Assembly: GCA_026182355.1 (NCBI GenBank)
Contig: JAPFBL010001929.1
Coordinates: 1,790,001 to 1,854,000 of the forward strand
Direction of reading: 5' to 3'
Length of the DNA stretch: 64,000 nucleotides
From: Hermatobates lingyangjiaoensis
Lineage: Eukaryota > Arthropoda > Insecta > Hemiptera > Hermatobatidae
Shown here one piece after another: positions 1 through 10,876 of the stretch (positions are counted from its first letter, which is position 1; every line of letters starts with the position of its first letter). Both the position numbers and the translations under genes were made by a program. The notes under the pieces are model-generated. The model searched no databases. It was not told where the DNA came from and saw only the letters and a list, made by a program, of their open reading frames with translations.

Positions 1-182
1 CAAGACTAAGATCTTTCAACCGTAACAAGCGGTCTTCGTCAGAGTCAAAAACCCAACAGCAGTTGGGTTTTTGACTCTGACGAAGACCGCTTGTTACGGT
101 TGAAAGATCTTAGTCTTGTTTTCCCATTTCTTATTGTGGTTTGATCATTGATTGTTGTTTCACGTGTTTATGTGAAATCTTT
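1..182. mobile_element. Foldback element, family 1 (cut by window edge)
   Basis: Positions 1-57 and 62-118 are perfect inverted copies separated by the 4-nt spacer AGCA. The right arm continues through the family-1 tail (TTGTGGTTTGATCATTG, then the small hairpin TTTCAC-loop-GTGAAA) to about 182 and then runs into (TA)n. The right arm carries the hammerhead-like core CTGACGA-A-GACCG-loop-CGGTT-GAAA. No coding capacity. The left part of the element probably lies outside the window. This is the cleanest palindrome of the family and shows no divergence between arms, suggesting recent origin or gene conversion between the arms. Confidence 0.85.
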
Positions 183-200
183 TTATATATATATATATAT

Positions 201-436
201 GAATTAAATACCACAATAAACAATATATATTAATTAAAATGCTCTAAGGCCTTTCGTCACAACATCATCAGAGAGCTAAATGAAACAACAACAAAAAAAC
301 ATAATGATAAGTTAACCTGGCGTTAACTTGTTATTATGTTTTTTTTTGTTGTTTCATTTAGCTCTCTGATGATGTTGTGACAAAAGGCCTTAGAGCATTT
401 TAATTAATATATATTGTTTATTGTGGTATTTAATTC
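201..436. mobile_element. Long near-perfect palindrome (foldback)
   Basis: Arms 201-316 and 322-436 are almost identical inverted copies around the 5-nt centre CTGGC. I see few differences: CGAAAGG in one arm is CAAAAGG in the other, and A-tract lengths differ. It starts straight after a (TA)n tract. The right arm reads CTGATGA-T-GT-loop-AC followed by AAAA (GAAA in the other arm), so the same core layout as the other foldbacks is present in a different sequence. No protein coding. Confidence 0.85.
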
Positions 437-474
437 ATATATTATATCAAAAGCTATTGTTGATTATTAATTTA

Positions 475-481
<7 letters not shown>

Positions 482-522
<41 letters not shown>
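482..522. repeat. (TA)n microsatellite
   Basis: About 40 bp of uninterrupted TA dinucleotides just beyond the palindrome at 201-436. Similar tracts flank most foldback copies in this window. Confidence 0.95.
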
Positions 523-524
<2 letters not shown>

Positions 525-1159
525 ATTGTTTTTTTATTTTGGTGACTTTTGGCAATTATTGTACATTATGATTTTCGTATTTACTCTATTATTTACAATT
601 TCTTATTTTTTTCTTGTTAATATTTATTGCCGTCTACATCTACTAATAAAGGAAAATTAAAGTAACTTCGTCTCCACGCAAAAAAAGTTATGAAAAACTA
701 TTGAATACTATTTATGGAAAAGTTATTGAATGCTTATTTCTTTCTGTAGATACGTTCAAAATTCAAGTTTTCAACTAAATTTAGATTGAACAGCTAATAC
801 ATTGGCATGCTTCCTCAAGACGCCTTGCGTGTTTGTCAGGTCTCTTGTGGAATGTCTCGTATTGATGTTGATTTTCATTATCTATGATTTCTAGAATCAT
901 TTTTTTAAGTTGTACGCGAGGAATCAGGTATAGTTTTGGCTATAGGTTAGGTTTGTTGGCTTTGGTATTGAGTTTTAAGATTCATATCGTAGTCATAATC
1001 AAAGATTTTTTATGTAGTGGATGGAAAATTTTCATACGGTTTCATAGTGAAAACGCCAAACCATCTGGATTGAGTGTGTAGGATAGTAGATACAGTTAAA
1101 ACCTTTCTAAAATAGAAATAAAACTAACGATTGTCGTTGGAAAAAAATGAAAATGTTAA
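523..1159. other. No gene seen
   Basis: AT-rich unique-looking sequence. Only short open frames with no recognisable protein, splice context or motif. Nothing else supported. Confidence 0.5.
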
Positions 1160-1169
1160 AGACTGGTTT

Positions 1170-1496
1170 AGGGGTTAGATTAGCCCAGTGGCAACTTACT
1201 CGTCCCTGGGTTGGTAGTTCCGGGGTTCAATACTTACTCTGATCCTCTATTTATTCACTTGGGAGGCCAATTAATCTAAGCATGTCGTCTTTCGGAGAGG
1301 ACATTAAGCCATCGGTTTGGAGCTTGTACGATGTCAGGTACTGGTTAAACATTCATAGTCTACATATGCTTGAGTTAAACAAATTTAAGACTTCCAATGT
1401 AGAATGTTCATTGTGTGGTATCGCAAAGGGCCAATGTTCGGCCTATGTACTGTATATTCCCTTGTGGGGCTGCCACTGGAACCTAACCTAATCTAT
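1170..1496 (+). mobile_element. tRNA-derived SINE, copy 1 (tail type a)
   Basis: The head has an A-box-like TTAGCCCAGTGGC and, 30-40 bp on, a B-box-like GGGGTTCAATAC, the two internal promoter boxes of tRNA-derived SINEs. The body shares with the copies at 50.6, 50.8 and 58.6 kb the blocks GGAGAGGACATTAAGCC and ACGATGTCAGGTACT. The tail (type a) is GGTATCGCAAAGGGCCAATG to CTAACCTAAT with no poly-A. The flanks AGACTGGTT at 1160-1168 and 1497-1505 match and read as a target-site duplication. The 69-residue frame inside it is not a gene. Confidence 0.85.
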
Positions 1497-1507
1497 AGAC
1501 TGGTTAT

Positions 1508-2639
1508 TTTAACCCATTCTATCTACTTCTGTGCTTAGTGTATATTAGACAAAAACAAGAACAAACTTCATCTGTTAAAGGTTTCTTGTATTATAAACTT
1601 AAGTCAGACAAAGTTTAGTCTTGTTTTTTGTACGATAAATCTGTTTATATCAAGCCCCTCGATAACTAACATAGGTGTTAACTAACAAATGAGTCAGAAG
1701 CCCCTAGAAGAGTATAACAGCAACACGTTATTGGAGTAGGAGTTAAAATCAAACAAGTTCTTAATCCTATACAAACAACCCATTACCATAACATCCACTT
1801 CCTCTTCTATTGAAAGCGATCTTTATGTTTAGAACCAATCTTGGCCTAGAGCTCTACCTCACTTATTTCCAGTGATAAGTTACGATATAAGAAGAAGACA
1901 TTCGGGACGTCCTTGCCTCTCCTCCTCGGGCCCTACAATTCATTTCTACTGATTGATTCTTCGCATAAATCATAAGAGTTCTAATCAAATGAGCAGAGTC
2001 AGAGCTTTTAAACTGGCACCAAGCTACCTGGAGAGAGATAACCAACAAAATCTACTAAACATAAATTCAATGGTAATGCAACAGTACTAAGCAAACAACT
2101 GTAAGCGTTGTTAGTTTTTTTCATAAAAAATATTTCAACATTTGGGACATTCCTTATTTATAATTTTTAATATGAATATAGTCCTCATAAGAAGTTATTT
2201 CTTAACTTCATCGCTCCAAAATTATTGATTACAGGGATAAATTGTTTGATATTCTGTAGTATATAACTTAATATTAATTAGGACTATTTTATTTAACATA
2301 AATATAAGTAATTTTTCCTTTTATTTTACTAGTTTTTCCTTATATCTTTAGAATATAAAGAAAATAAATTCTAATTTATTTTAATTATCTACTAGGGTAG
2401 TACTATTAACCCTACTGTATTATCATACAAATAAGTATATATTCATGAAGAAAAATAATTTTATTTTTGTTACGAAAAAATGCAGGTACACACCTTTCGG
2501 TTGTTTATTGTTGTACAAGCCAACGACTCGTACTATATTTTAAAATATTGGTATTTTATCAATATATAACCTTAAAATCAAGTGTTGTATTGTTTTTCAT
2601 AGTAATGTATAAAAGTCGTTGGATTAACACTGTAAGGTG
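1508..2639. other. No gene seen
   Basis: AT-rich sequence without recognisable coding, RNA or repeat structure. The part around 1820-1990 is slightly GC-richer, but its open frames match nothing I know. Confidence 0.45.
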
Positions 2640-3105
2640 GTGTTTACTGTTATTACGAGGGTAGTATTTTAGCAAGGCAAAGGTAGGTGGGAGCGTGAGT
2701 TACCGTCTGCGACAGCAGTAGGGTCACGGTGAAGGCTCCACCTTCACACACACCGACGTTGGTTTAAGGTAATGAACCACTTTTTGAAGTGGTATCTATT
2801 GTTAGTACGAGGCAGTTTTGAAAAAGTGGGCAGGTATTTTAGCAAGGCAAAGGTAGGTGGGAGCGTGAGTTACCGTCTGCGACAGCAGCAGCAGGGTCAC
2901 GGTGAAGGCTCCACCTTCACAACACCGTCGTTGGTTTAAGGTAATGAACCACTTTTTGAAGTGGTATCTATTGTTAGTACGAGGCAGTTTTGAAAAAGTG
3001 GGCAGGTATTTTAGCAAGGCAAAGGTAGGTGGGAGAGTGAGTTACCGTCTGCGACAGCAGCAGCAGGGTCACGGTGAAGGCTCCACCTTCACACACACAC
3101 CGGCT
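2640..3105. repeat. Tandem repeat, about 170-bp unit, under 3 copies
   Basis: The marker AGCAAGGCAAAGGTAGGTGG occurs at 2671, 2841 and 3013, giving periods of 170 and 172 bp. The first unit has lost part of its start. Units are nearly identical and differ in the number of CAG triplets (1 to 4) in GACAGCAG and in small indels. The 71- and 118-residue open frames here are by-products of the repeat. Confidence 0.85.
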
Positions 3106-3620
3106 AACAGATGGTCTCTCGCTAGACATATGCTTCCTCACAATCACTATCAATTAAGACTGACATATGTTACACCCATTAAAAACCTCTCTCTTCTCAA
3201 CAAAACCCATGATTTACACACCTCAAAAAAAAAATACCTTTCAGTACCTGATAAGTGATGTTGAATGATGAAGAAATTTAAGATTTCCCACAAAATCGAT
3301 CGAAGAAAATTCTAAAGGATTTTTCAAGTATTAATTACAACCTTTCTTACACCTCAATAGCCTAATTGGATCCTGATCCTGAAAGGGAAAGACCTCAGCA
3401 GGTAGGGATGTCACGCATGGCCTATCAGCAGTCCATTACTGTTTCCTTAGTTTTCAAAAATGTTGTTAGTTTGTCATTCGGGAACTTAGGTTAATCAAAC
3501 ATCGGTTTAACTGTGCAATATTAAATTCTCATAACTGCTTCAAAAACCTGTGGTATTTGTAGATAGTGCGACTAAAAACCATAAAAATTATAAATTCCAC
3601 TCCAACTTCAATTCAATAAT
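3106..3620. other. No gene seen
   Basis: Mostly AT-rich. A somewhat GC-richer stretch at 3360-3440 resembles nothing I can name. Confidence 0.4.
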
Positions 3621-3812
3621 AAATTTATATGAATAGATCCGTTGAAACAACTCAGAGCATTCTTTTAAACATTTAGCCCTATTCATTATAATATTAGCCT
3701 TATTTGGAAGTTTGAGTTTGAAGCAACAAAAGACGAGTTTTTCGTTTGAAAGACCTTAGTATTATTTATGAAATACTTTCTGTGGTTTAGACTTTACTTT
3801 TATTTCATATTT
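3621..3812 (+). repeat. Dispersed repeat, copy 1 (empty foldback site)
   Basis: Similar in direct orientation to 7073-7315: shared blocks include CAACTCAGAGCATTC, AACAAAAGACGAGTTTTT and TTTCTGTGGTTTAGAC. It begins with a single AAATTTATATGAAT. In the second copy the same string is duplicated on both sides of a foldback, so this copy acts as the unoccupied reference site. Confidence 0.75.
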
Positions 3813-3899
3813 TACTAAAGTCTTTCATCCAAAACAAGTGACCCTTCTCTTACTTTTAAGTTTTTCACTTTTCTTCTTTACTACGATTGAAACAACTAA

Positions 3900-4185
3900 T
3901 AACACCAAACTGCAGTACACCTACTCCCACTGATGAAGTATTAATACTATATCAGCATACTCCAACACCTCCAGCACAAATACGAGTACAAGTACTCTAA
4001 CACTATAATAAGTGTCTCCAACACCACCGTCAGCAACAAATCACTATTACTAAAACCCTAACAATACCAAACTACAATCAACCTACTACGCCAAATGTAG
4101 TGTTTTAAAACTTTAATCAGCAGACTTCAACACTAACGTCACAAAAATATCACTATTACTAAACTCTAACAACCATACTATGTAC
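3900..4185. repeat. Diverged tandem repeat, about 165-bp unit
   Basis: AACACCAAACTGCAGTACACC near 3900 recurs as AATACCAAACTACAATCAACC near 4062, and the following text aligns again (AACAAATCACTATTACTAAA against AAAAATATCACTATTACTAAA). A further weak relative lies near 4540-4620. Confidence 0.5.
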
Positions 4186-4194
4186 ACCTGTTTT

Positions 4195-4395
4195 GGTATT
4201 ATGGAGCCTACCCAACCTTTCGGTCATACGGCTGCACAATGACAAGGAGGCTGATTCCTTTTTTACGTGAAAGCTCTTTCGCCGCATCCGTGGGCACAAG
4301 ACCTAGCCGAAGATAGGGACAACTAAGCCTCTAGGATACGCCCAAGGTGGACCTCGCGGAGGCGAGCTTCCACGACGCTACATCACAACAAATAA
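4195..4395. other. GC-richer pocket, unidentified
   Basis: A short stretch with much higher GC than its surroundings and several CpGs (for example CGCGGAGGCGAGC). No open frame or RNA that I recognise. It may be an old transposon fragment or an undescribed repeat. Confidence 0.35.
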
Positions 4396-5830
4396 ATTTT
4401 TATGGCCCGGTGTATGTTAGTTACATTGTCCAAAGTCCAAACATTATTCTGGAGGTCTTCTTCCCGGAGTTCCTCTGAGATGTCTAATGCCATAAATGAA
4501 GTTACTGAATTCCTTTCTGTACTTTCTGAATTCCTTTATGTACACCTACTACTGCATATGTAGTATTGTGAAAACTGTAACATACCTACTCCAATAGTAT
4601 CGTAATCGGTCTGCTGAATTACTTTTGATTGCTCTACATAATTACTATGACTATACTATTCTCGAGCCTTACTCGGTTAACTGTTACCGATCAACTTCAT
4701 AATCGAAGGCAATTATTTTATTTAACAATAATTGAATTGAAACCAAAGAGAAGAACAAAATTTCATGAAGGCATTTAAATTTTTCTTTTAGAGAAATGAC
4801 AGTTTTAAAAATAAACCTGCTCTGGAGGCAAGCGGGTTTTTAAGTCAAAAGACCTTGAAGACCTCTCTCAACATCAAATGATAACCCTGTAGATGGTCTA
4901 AATTGTAAGCAGTCCTTGTCTCTTCTCATATATCTTTATTGATAGTTAAAACAGAATCGATTTTACTTTTCTCTTAAAGATAAATCGTTTGGCTGGGGTT
5001 TTTTTTTTTATAATTCATTTCTAAGTGCCCCACTTTTGTTAATCATACAATAACATATACTGAATGGCCTACATCTTTAATGACTTTGTTTTCAATAATC
5101 TGCGATTCCTTTAAAAATATTAGTTATAACTTGCGAAATATCTTCGCAAAATCCCCTTTGTAGGCGCAGTGATTACCCTGTGTCATAACCCATCTCTATT
5201 TCTATACATTAAACATTCGTTCGATACATAGTATTTACTCTTTTACAATATAATATACTTATTTTTCATTTTTATCAAGTTTTATTTATACTTTTATCAA
5301 AAGTCTTAGGATTGAACCTTTTTTTACTACTCCATATATTTCTGTTTCATTTTTACAACAGTTTTAATATTTTTACTCACTAATGATGTAAAATCATTGG
5401 TCACCCTATAAAGTGACTATTCGTCATCTGTTAAGAAAGTCAGCGAGTTAAAGAAATATTTCAAAATGGAATAAATTTGCCTTCATGTGTTTCCGAGTTT
5501 CGAATTATAATTAGTTGTACAATTCACCGATATATTTATCATTTTTCAAATTATATAAATTGGTTTTTAAAACCAGTACAAGTTTCATTTTGCTTCATAA
5601 GCGCTAAAGGGACGTATATAAAGATAATTACATCTATGCGTTTTCTCTAAGTAATTTTTTTTTGTTTTTGAACTTTTATTAGTCTCTTTAAATCGATTTT
5701 TCAATTGTACATTGTATATGTATCAAGAGAGTGTCTCCATCCCTCACGTTTTCTCCTGAAGACCAATTTAACAAATATAAATATAGTAAATGTGTTTTTG
5801 TACTATATGTGTTAAGTTTCTACAAATTTG
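4396..5830. other. No gene seen
   Basis: AT-rich sequence with homopolymer runs. Nothing supportable beyond the weak tandem-repeat relative near 4540-4620. Confidence 0.45.
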
Positions 5831-5832
5831 AA

Positions 5833-5920
5833 CTTGTGTTATCCAGTTTCTTCCTAATTTCAAAATTTAAATTGCACTTGTGTTATCCAGTTTCTTCCTA
5901 GTTTCAAAATTTAAATTGAG
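5833..5920. repeat. 44-bp tandem duplication
   Basis: CTTGTGTTATCCAGTTTC at 5833 recurs at 5877; the two units differ at about two bases. Confidence 0.85.
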
Positions 5921-6202
5921 TATATATTCTAGTTGTCTATATTCTAGTATACATCCTCAGGGATACATAAAATCAGGTTTAACTACAATAATATGAGAAA
6001 ACATGTAATTTATTTATAAATAATTATAATTTCGTATATTTATATATAATTTATATTATAAGTAATGAAACTTATTTTTTTCATGTTATTGTAATTAACT
6101 GGGTTTTGATTCAGCCCTGAGGCTGTCTACAAATATTGACGGAATGTTGCTTAAAGCTGTTTTATTCATAAATATTTGACGCTAGACTAAACCTCGATAA
6201 CG

Positions 6203-6209
<7 letters not shown>

Positions 6210-6243
<34 letters not shown>

Positions 6244-6400
6244 TTCAAAACAAGAACAAGAGCAATACACAAACACAGAGTAAAGAAACACACTTACTAA
6301 CTCAAATTTTAAGAGAAACCGTCTTAATGAGAAAGAGAGACCAAGCACGCAGTAAACGAAACGGCAGGTAACCGACCTGGTAGCCGTAATAAGTCCTTCT
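6210..6400 (-). mobile_element. (TA)n plus decayed structured element (family 13)
   Basis: A (TA)n tract at about 6210-6240 is followed by an element reading on the minus strand. It contains ACTCAAATTTT, GAGACCAAGCACGCAG and GGCAGGTAACCG, shared with copies at 53.7, 55.6 and 61.0 kb. The core is mutated here. Confidence 0.6.
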
Positions 6401-6870
6401 TGTTAGTTTAATTTCTCGCAAATATGTATAAATAATTTTTTTAATTGTATATTTTGTATTTAATAAATGTTAATTTGTTTTTAGGTAGAATGATTTACAT
6501 TTTAAGTGGGATTTAATTCCTTCATTAGCAGTCTATTATGCATGAAATTGTTACAGTTTAAAAATTAAAAACCAATCAATCGAGAACAAGATTAATTTTT
6601 TACTAATTTATGAATTAATTTTAATGTAAAAAGTTAATTTTAATTAAATATAACAAGTGGAAACTGGACAACTTTAGTTTACTGCAAGAATGTGGCCGAG
6701 AAGGACTGTTTAAGGAAATTATGTAAAATTAGAAAAAAAATAATGAAAGTGCTTGACGAAGTAACCTTGAAGGCAATTAGACTAAAAAGCCAACACGAAA
6801 GCCTGGGTGCTGGGTTTAAAACTTCACCTTCGCATAACCCTTAGTTTACCCTACTACCTCTTAAGCATAT

Positions 6871-7087
6871 AAATTTATATGAATGATCAAACGACAATAT
6901 GAAATGGGAAAACAAGACTAAAATCTTTCAACCGTAACAAGCGGTCTTCGTCAAAGTCAAAAACCCAACTCAGTTGGAAGTTAAAAGATCTTAGTCTTGT
7001 TTTCCCATTTCATATTGTGTTTTGATCATTGATTGTTATTTCACGTGTTTGTGTGAAATCTTTTTATGGAAGAAATTTATATGAATG
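6871..7087 (+). mobile_element. Family 1 foldback with 15-bp target duplication
   Basis: AAATTTATATGAATG occurs at 6871-6885 and 7073-7087, flanking a family-1 foldback. The left arm starts at ATCAAACGACAAT and the right arm ends TGTGAAATCTTTTTATGG. The right arm has lost the core (a deletion joins GTTGG to AAAAGATCTTAG). The paralogous site at 3621 has the target string once. One arm lacks the terminal hairpin, as in the other copies with target duplications. Confidence 0.85.
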
Positions 7088-7315
7088 CATCCTTTAAAGC
7101 AACTCAGAGCATTCCTTCCAACATTTACCCCTGTTCATTTAATAAGTTAATTCGTATAATTTTTGTTAAAGTTCACTTTAACCTTTCTTCTTTTTTTTAG
7201 CCTATTTCGGAGTTTCAGTTTGTAAAGAACAAAAGACGAGTTTTTTTTGTTTGAAAGACCTTAGTATTATTTATGAAATGCTTTCTGTGGTTTAGACATG
7301 ATTTTTATTTCATCA
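7073..7315 (+). repeat. Dispersed repeat, copy 2 (interrupted by foldback)
   Basis: Counterpart of 3621-3812. It has an extra AT-rich segment around 7140-7195. The two copies provide an empty/filled pair for the foldback at 6886-7072. Confidence 0.75.
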
Positions 7316-7445
7316 CATACTTTTCTTCTTGATGATGATGGATGTCAAAATCACATATTGAAGTTTTTTTACTTTGTATTTGTACTTCCTGTGATATATT
7401 TTTTTAACTTGTTGACACAGTTGTTAATTATCATATATATATATA

Positions 7446-7730
7446 TCAATGATTGTTATTTCACGTGTTTATGTGAAATCTATTTATATATATATATATA
7501 CATATATATATATGATCAAAGTACATTATGAAATTAGAAAACAAAACTAAGATCTTTCAACCGTAACAAGCTGTCTTCGTCAGAGTCAAAAGCCAACTGA
7601 AGGTTTTTTGACTCTGACGAAAACCTCGTGTTGCGGTTGAAAGAGATTAGTCTTGTTTTCCTATTTAATATTGTTGTTTGATCATTGAATAGTTAACTCA
7701 CGTGTTTATGTAAAATCTTTTTATACACAT
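7446..7730 (+). mobile_element. Family 1: solo tail plus foldback in (TA)n
   Basis: A lone tail (GATTGTTATTTCACGTG to GAAATCTATTTATA) at 7446-7490 is followed by (TA)n and then a foldback at 7513-7730. The left arm begins TGATCAAAGTAC. The right arm has a mutated core (CTGACGA-A-AACC, then GGTT-GAAA). Both flanks are ACATATATATAT-like, so the target was a (TA)n tract. Confidence 0.75.
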
Positions 7731-8455
7731 ATATATATATATATATACATTTGAAGCCCACAAGTAAGTTGCAAGAAAAGAAAAAGAATTCTCATTTCAA
7801 TATGTTAAGCCTCTTAGGGGTCACAGTAAGGAAGTAACTTGTCTCCCACACCGCATCAACATGTAGTTGTTTTGTGTGTTCTACTTGATATAGATCCTCG
7901 ACCAAAAAATATACAAGGTATTAAATTAATTCTAGAAGATTAAGTCTAAAATAATAATAATTAATTACCATTCAATGTTTCCCTGAATATTGATATATTC
8001 TTACTTTTCCAGAATTATTTATAGTATTGTTGATTCTTAACAAATTGTTTTTATCCCTCATAAGGCTGAGCAGGTCTCGAAAAAATGTCGGCTATTAATT
8101 GATTATTGTTAATTTGGACCTAATCCTGGAGATACAGTTTGGTACTTACATATATTCTTTGAAAGCAGAAATCAACACGAATGAAAACATATACTTGGAC
8201 TCATATTCAATATTTGATCCTTTTAAAGATCGTCCTTAAGAAAGGAAGTAGAGACGCAGGAACACGAAAGCCAACTTACTTTACATATATATATCAAAAG
8301 GTGCTGTTTGCCAAATAAATAGAACTCTTCCTCTTCTTCTTCTCCGGATAACAATAAAGTCAAAAATTGAAAACACTTTAGTGGTTATTTCTCCGTTTTT
8401 TTTTAATTGTTTGATAAGTCGCCCTAACAGATTGTTTCATGTTTCATAGTATATA
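7731..8455. other. Mostly unassigned; one decayed core
   Basis: No gene seen. At 8305-8385 there is a decayed relative of the solo structured elements (CTTCTTCTTCTCCGG, then AAAGTCAAAAATTG). Confidence 0.35.
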
Positions 8456-8457
8456 TA

Positions 8458-8459
8458 AG

Positions 8460-8531
<72 letters not shown>

Positions 8532-8545
8532 TATATTATAAATAT
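8458..8545. repeat. (TA)n microsatellite with interruptions
   Basis: About 85 bp of TA broken by short AAATA steps. Confidence 0.9.
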
Positions 8546-8560
8546 ATGTTATACGGAGCT

Positions 8561-8868
8561 GCGTTAACTACTTTAAAGCTGGTCTCCTCCAATTTCTTAA
8601 CAACTCTGTGGTGGGCTGGTACGTGAAGAATTGCTGCCTTCTACACGAATATATATATATAGTCGTTATCAGCCTTTGGAGCGATTCACTTCTTTTCCTG
8701 AAGACGAGGACATCGAAATTTAGTAGTGAGTTCAGTGGTTTCCTTTCTATGTGTTCTTTTTTAAATTCCAGTTTATATATATATATAAAATAAGATATAG
8801 AAAAGAACAGAGAAAGCCACTACAGGACTCACTTAGATATTTTGACATCCATCGTCATCACGAGGATA
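8561..8868. mobile_element. Two structured elements placed tail to tail
   Basis: A plus-strand unit (8561-8770) carries the core CTGAAGA-C-GA..TC-GAAA near 8699 and a tail GTGTTCTTTTTT. It meets a minus-strand unit (8796-8868; core TGATGA-C-GAT..GTC-AAAA on the minus strand) across a short TA tract. The block TTTAAAGCTGGTCTCCTCC at 8570-8590 recurs near 63745. Confidence 0.65.
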
Positions 8869-8964
8869 TGTATATACATATACATACATACATATACGTA
8901 CATAAATATATACACTTTCAAAAAATGAAACAGTCTGTTAAGACAAAATATGTTCTGTAGCTGT

Positions 8965-9075
8965 TTGCCTGCCGAGCTGAATTAATCTTCTACTTCTTAT
9001 CCTTCTCCTGACGACGACTAGGTCAAAATATTGAAGTGGGTTGTGTATTGTTCTACGTGTTCTTTTCTTTAAATC
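8965..9075 (+). mobile_element. Solo structured element, ends at (TA)n
   Basis: TGCCGAGCTGAA, then CTCCTGACGA-C-GAC-TAG-GTC-AAAATATTGAAGTG, then TTCTACGTGTTCTTTTCTTT, then TA repeats. Same family as 21985-22080 and 38630-38745. Confidence 0.7.
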
Positions 9076-9193
9076 GTATATATATATATGTGTGTGTATT
9101 GGATTTAAATTTCGGTGATTTTGGTCAAATTTTCACAATATCCTCAAAATCCAAACGACTATTACATCAACAATGTTATCATGGAAGAATACA

Positions 9194-9196
<3 letters not shown>

Positions 9197-9236
<40 letters not shown>

Positions 9237-9338
9237 ATTTCACATAAACACGTGAAATAACAATCAATGATCAAACCACAATAAGAAATGGTCTTCGTCA
9301 GAGTCAAAAACCCAACTCAGTTTTATATATATATATAT
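9197..9338 (-). mobile_element. (TA)n and half foldback, family 1
   Basis: After a TA tract, the inverted tail (AAAGATTTCACATAAACACG to AGAAATGG) is joined by deletion to TCTTCGTCAGAGTCAAAAACC. The second arm is missing and TA follows again. Confidence 0.75.
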
Positions 9339-10038
9339 CAGAATGGTAGTTTTTAACAATACGCTCACAATACATTAAAATGTTTTTAGCCTTTTCAAAA
9401 TTTTTTTATAGAACATTGTGAATCAGATTAAAAAAAATATTTTTATTAATACAAATTTATTATGACAGAAACGAAAATAGTTTAAAACACATCTAAATAT
9501 CACCCAAATCAAGTATATGTATAATACCATAATTTATTGAAGGTGATGAGGGATTTGAGAAAACTTACTACAGAATGCGTTGAAATCCCCTAATGGATGA
9601 GGTCAGTAGCTCTTAGGGAAAACTGAATATAAATCTAATATCTTACTTCCCTCCTGCTTGTAATTATCACTTATATTATTGCTTTTACATATCATATGAA
9701 TTAAAATTTCTCTATTGTATTATAACAATCCTAAAAAAAATTAATATGTTTGAATACCTAAACATTAAAATAAATAAAAATGTTTATAATTAAATGTAAT
9801 ATTATCTAAGAATAATATATATATATGGTGAGTTGATGTATCTAGTTCCTGATGAATTTAAAAGGCTCTTAAAGGATTTGGAAAAGGTTTCCAAGAAATT
9901 AATTAAAAAAAACAATAGGTCGTAAATTCAATCTCAGATATATATATATATGTAAACTGTAACTATATAATATATAGTAATTATATTATTATTATAGTTA
10001 TTATATATAACTGTAATTAATATATATATAAAGGTAAC
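9339..10038. other. No gene seen
   Basis: Very AT-rich, with short TA tracts at 9817, 9938 and 10018. Confidence 0.45.
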
Positions 10039-10290
10039 ACTTAAAATAAACTGTGACACATAGACTGAAACATAACAAAGACTCACTCTTCAACCGTTTC
10101 AACTCACTTTTGACCGTAATAGCAGTCGTCCTCAGGGGAAGAAGTGAATTGACAGAGGAATGACAGTCAACTGACTGCCGACCCTCCGTCAATTCACTTC
10201 TTCTCCTGAGGACGATCGCCATTACGGTCGAAATATTGAAAAGTGAGACTTTGTTAGGTTTCAGTCTATGTGCCACTGTTTATTTTAAGT
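10039..10290. mobile_element. Foldback element, family 2, in (TA)n
   Basis: Arms of about 105-115 bp at 10039-10153 and 10188-10290. The centre contains a smaller palindrome (CAGTCAACTGACTG). The right arm core is CTGAGGA-C-GATCG-loop-CGGTC-GAAA. TA tracts lie on both sides. The 91-residue minus-strand frame across it is a consequence of the palindrome, not a gene. Confidence 0.8.
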
Positions 10291-10319
10291 TTTATATATA
10301 TATATATATATATATATAC

Positions 10320-10840
10320 TTGTAAGTTGTGAAACTGATCCGGGGTAGTAATAGTTCAAAATTTTTAAAACAAAACAAATAAATGAAAAAAAATATATTT
10401 ATGATCTCTAATTTTTGATTTTATGATCTTTATCCCTTTGACCTCCACTCAAAACTAAAATCAGAGTCTGTAAGCATTGTTTTTCCTTTTTGTTTGTGTT
10501 ACTTTACAACCATTGAATTATATATATATAAGTATTTTTAATTTACTTAATTTTAAATAGAAAAAAATATTAAATGAATATTTAGGTCGTTTAAAAAACT
10601 TTCCACTATTACACATTTGCAATAAACCGTGTTGTGAATTATGTTAGTTGTAAACATCTAACTGAAAAAACCTAAAAAAAATATATTACTCTAAATAAGA
10701 AAGTAATAATTATTACAATGAATTTTAATTGTGACAAAAAATTAAATAAACTGGAAAAAAATTGTGTATGGTTCATAAATCTCTTATTTCTGTATTTCAA
10801 TTCTTATTTATGAGTAACATTAAATAAATTTTAAGACATT

Positions 10841-10876
<36 letters not shown>

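Noticed and set aside
1170..1496. SINE head as a functional tRNA gene
   Set aside because: Boxes A and B are present but no cloverleaf stem or anticodon arm can be drawn, and related copies share a long non-tRNA body.
1470..1496. CCTAACCTAA as telomere-type repeat
   Set aside because: Only two short units at a SINE end; recurs as the tail of SINE copy 2, so it belongs to the SINE.
2902..3258. 118-codon frame on the plus strand
   Set aside because: Runs through the 170-bp tandem repeat; no family resemblance, and the frame mirrors the repeat units.
10001..10276. 91-codon frame on the minus strand
   Set aside because: Crosses both arms of the foldback at 10039-10290; openness follows from the palindrome.
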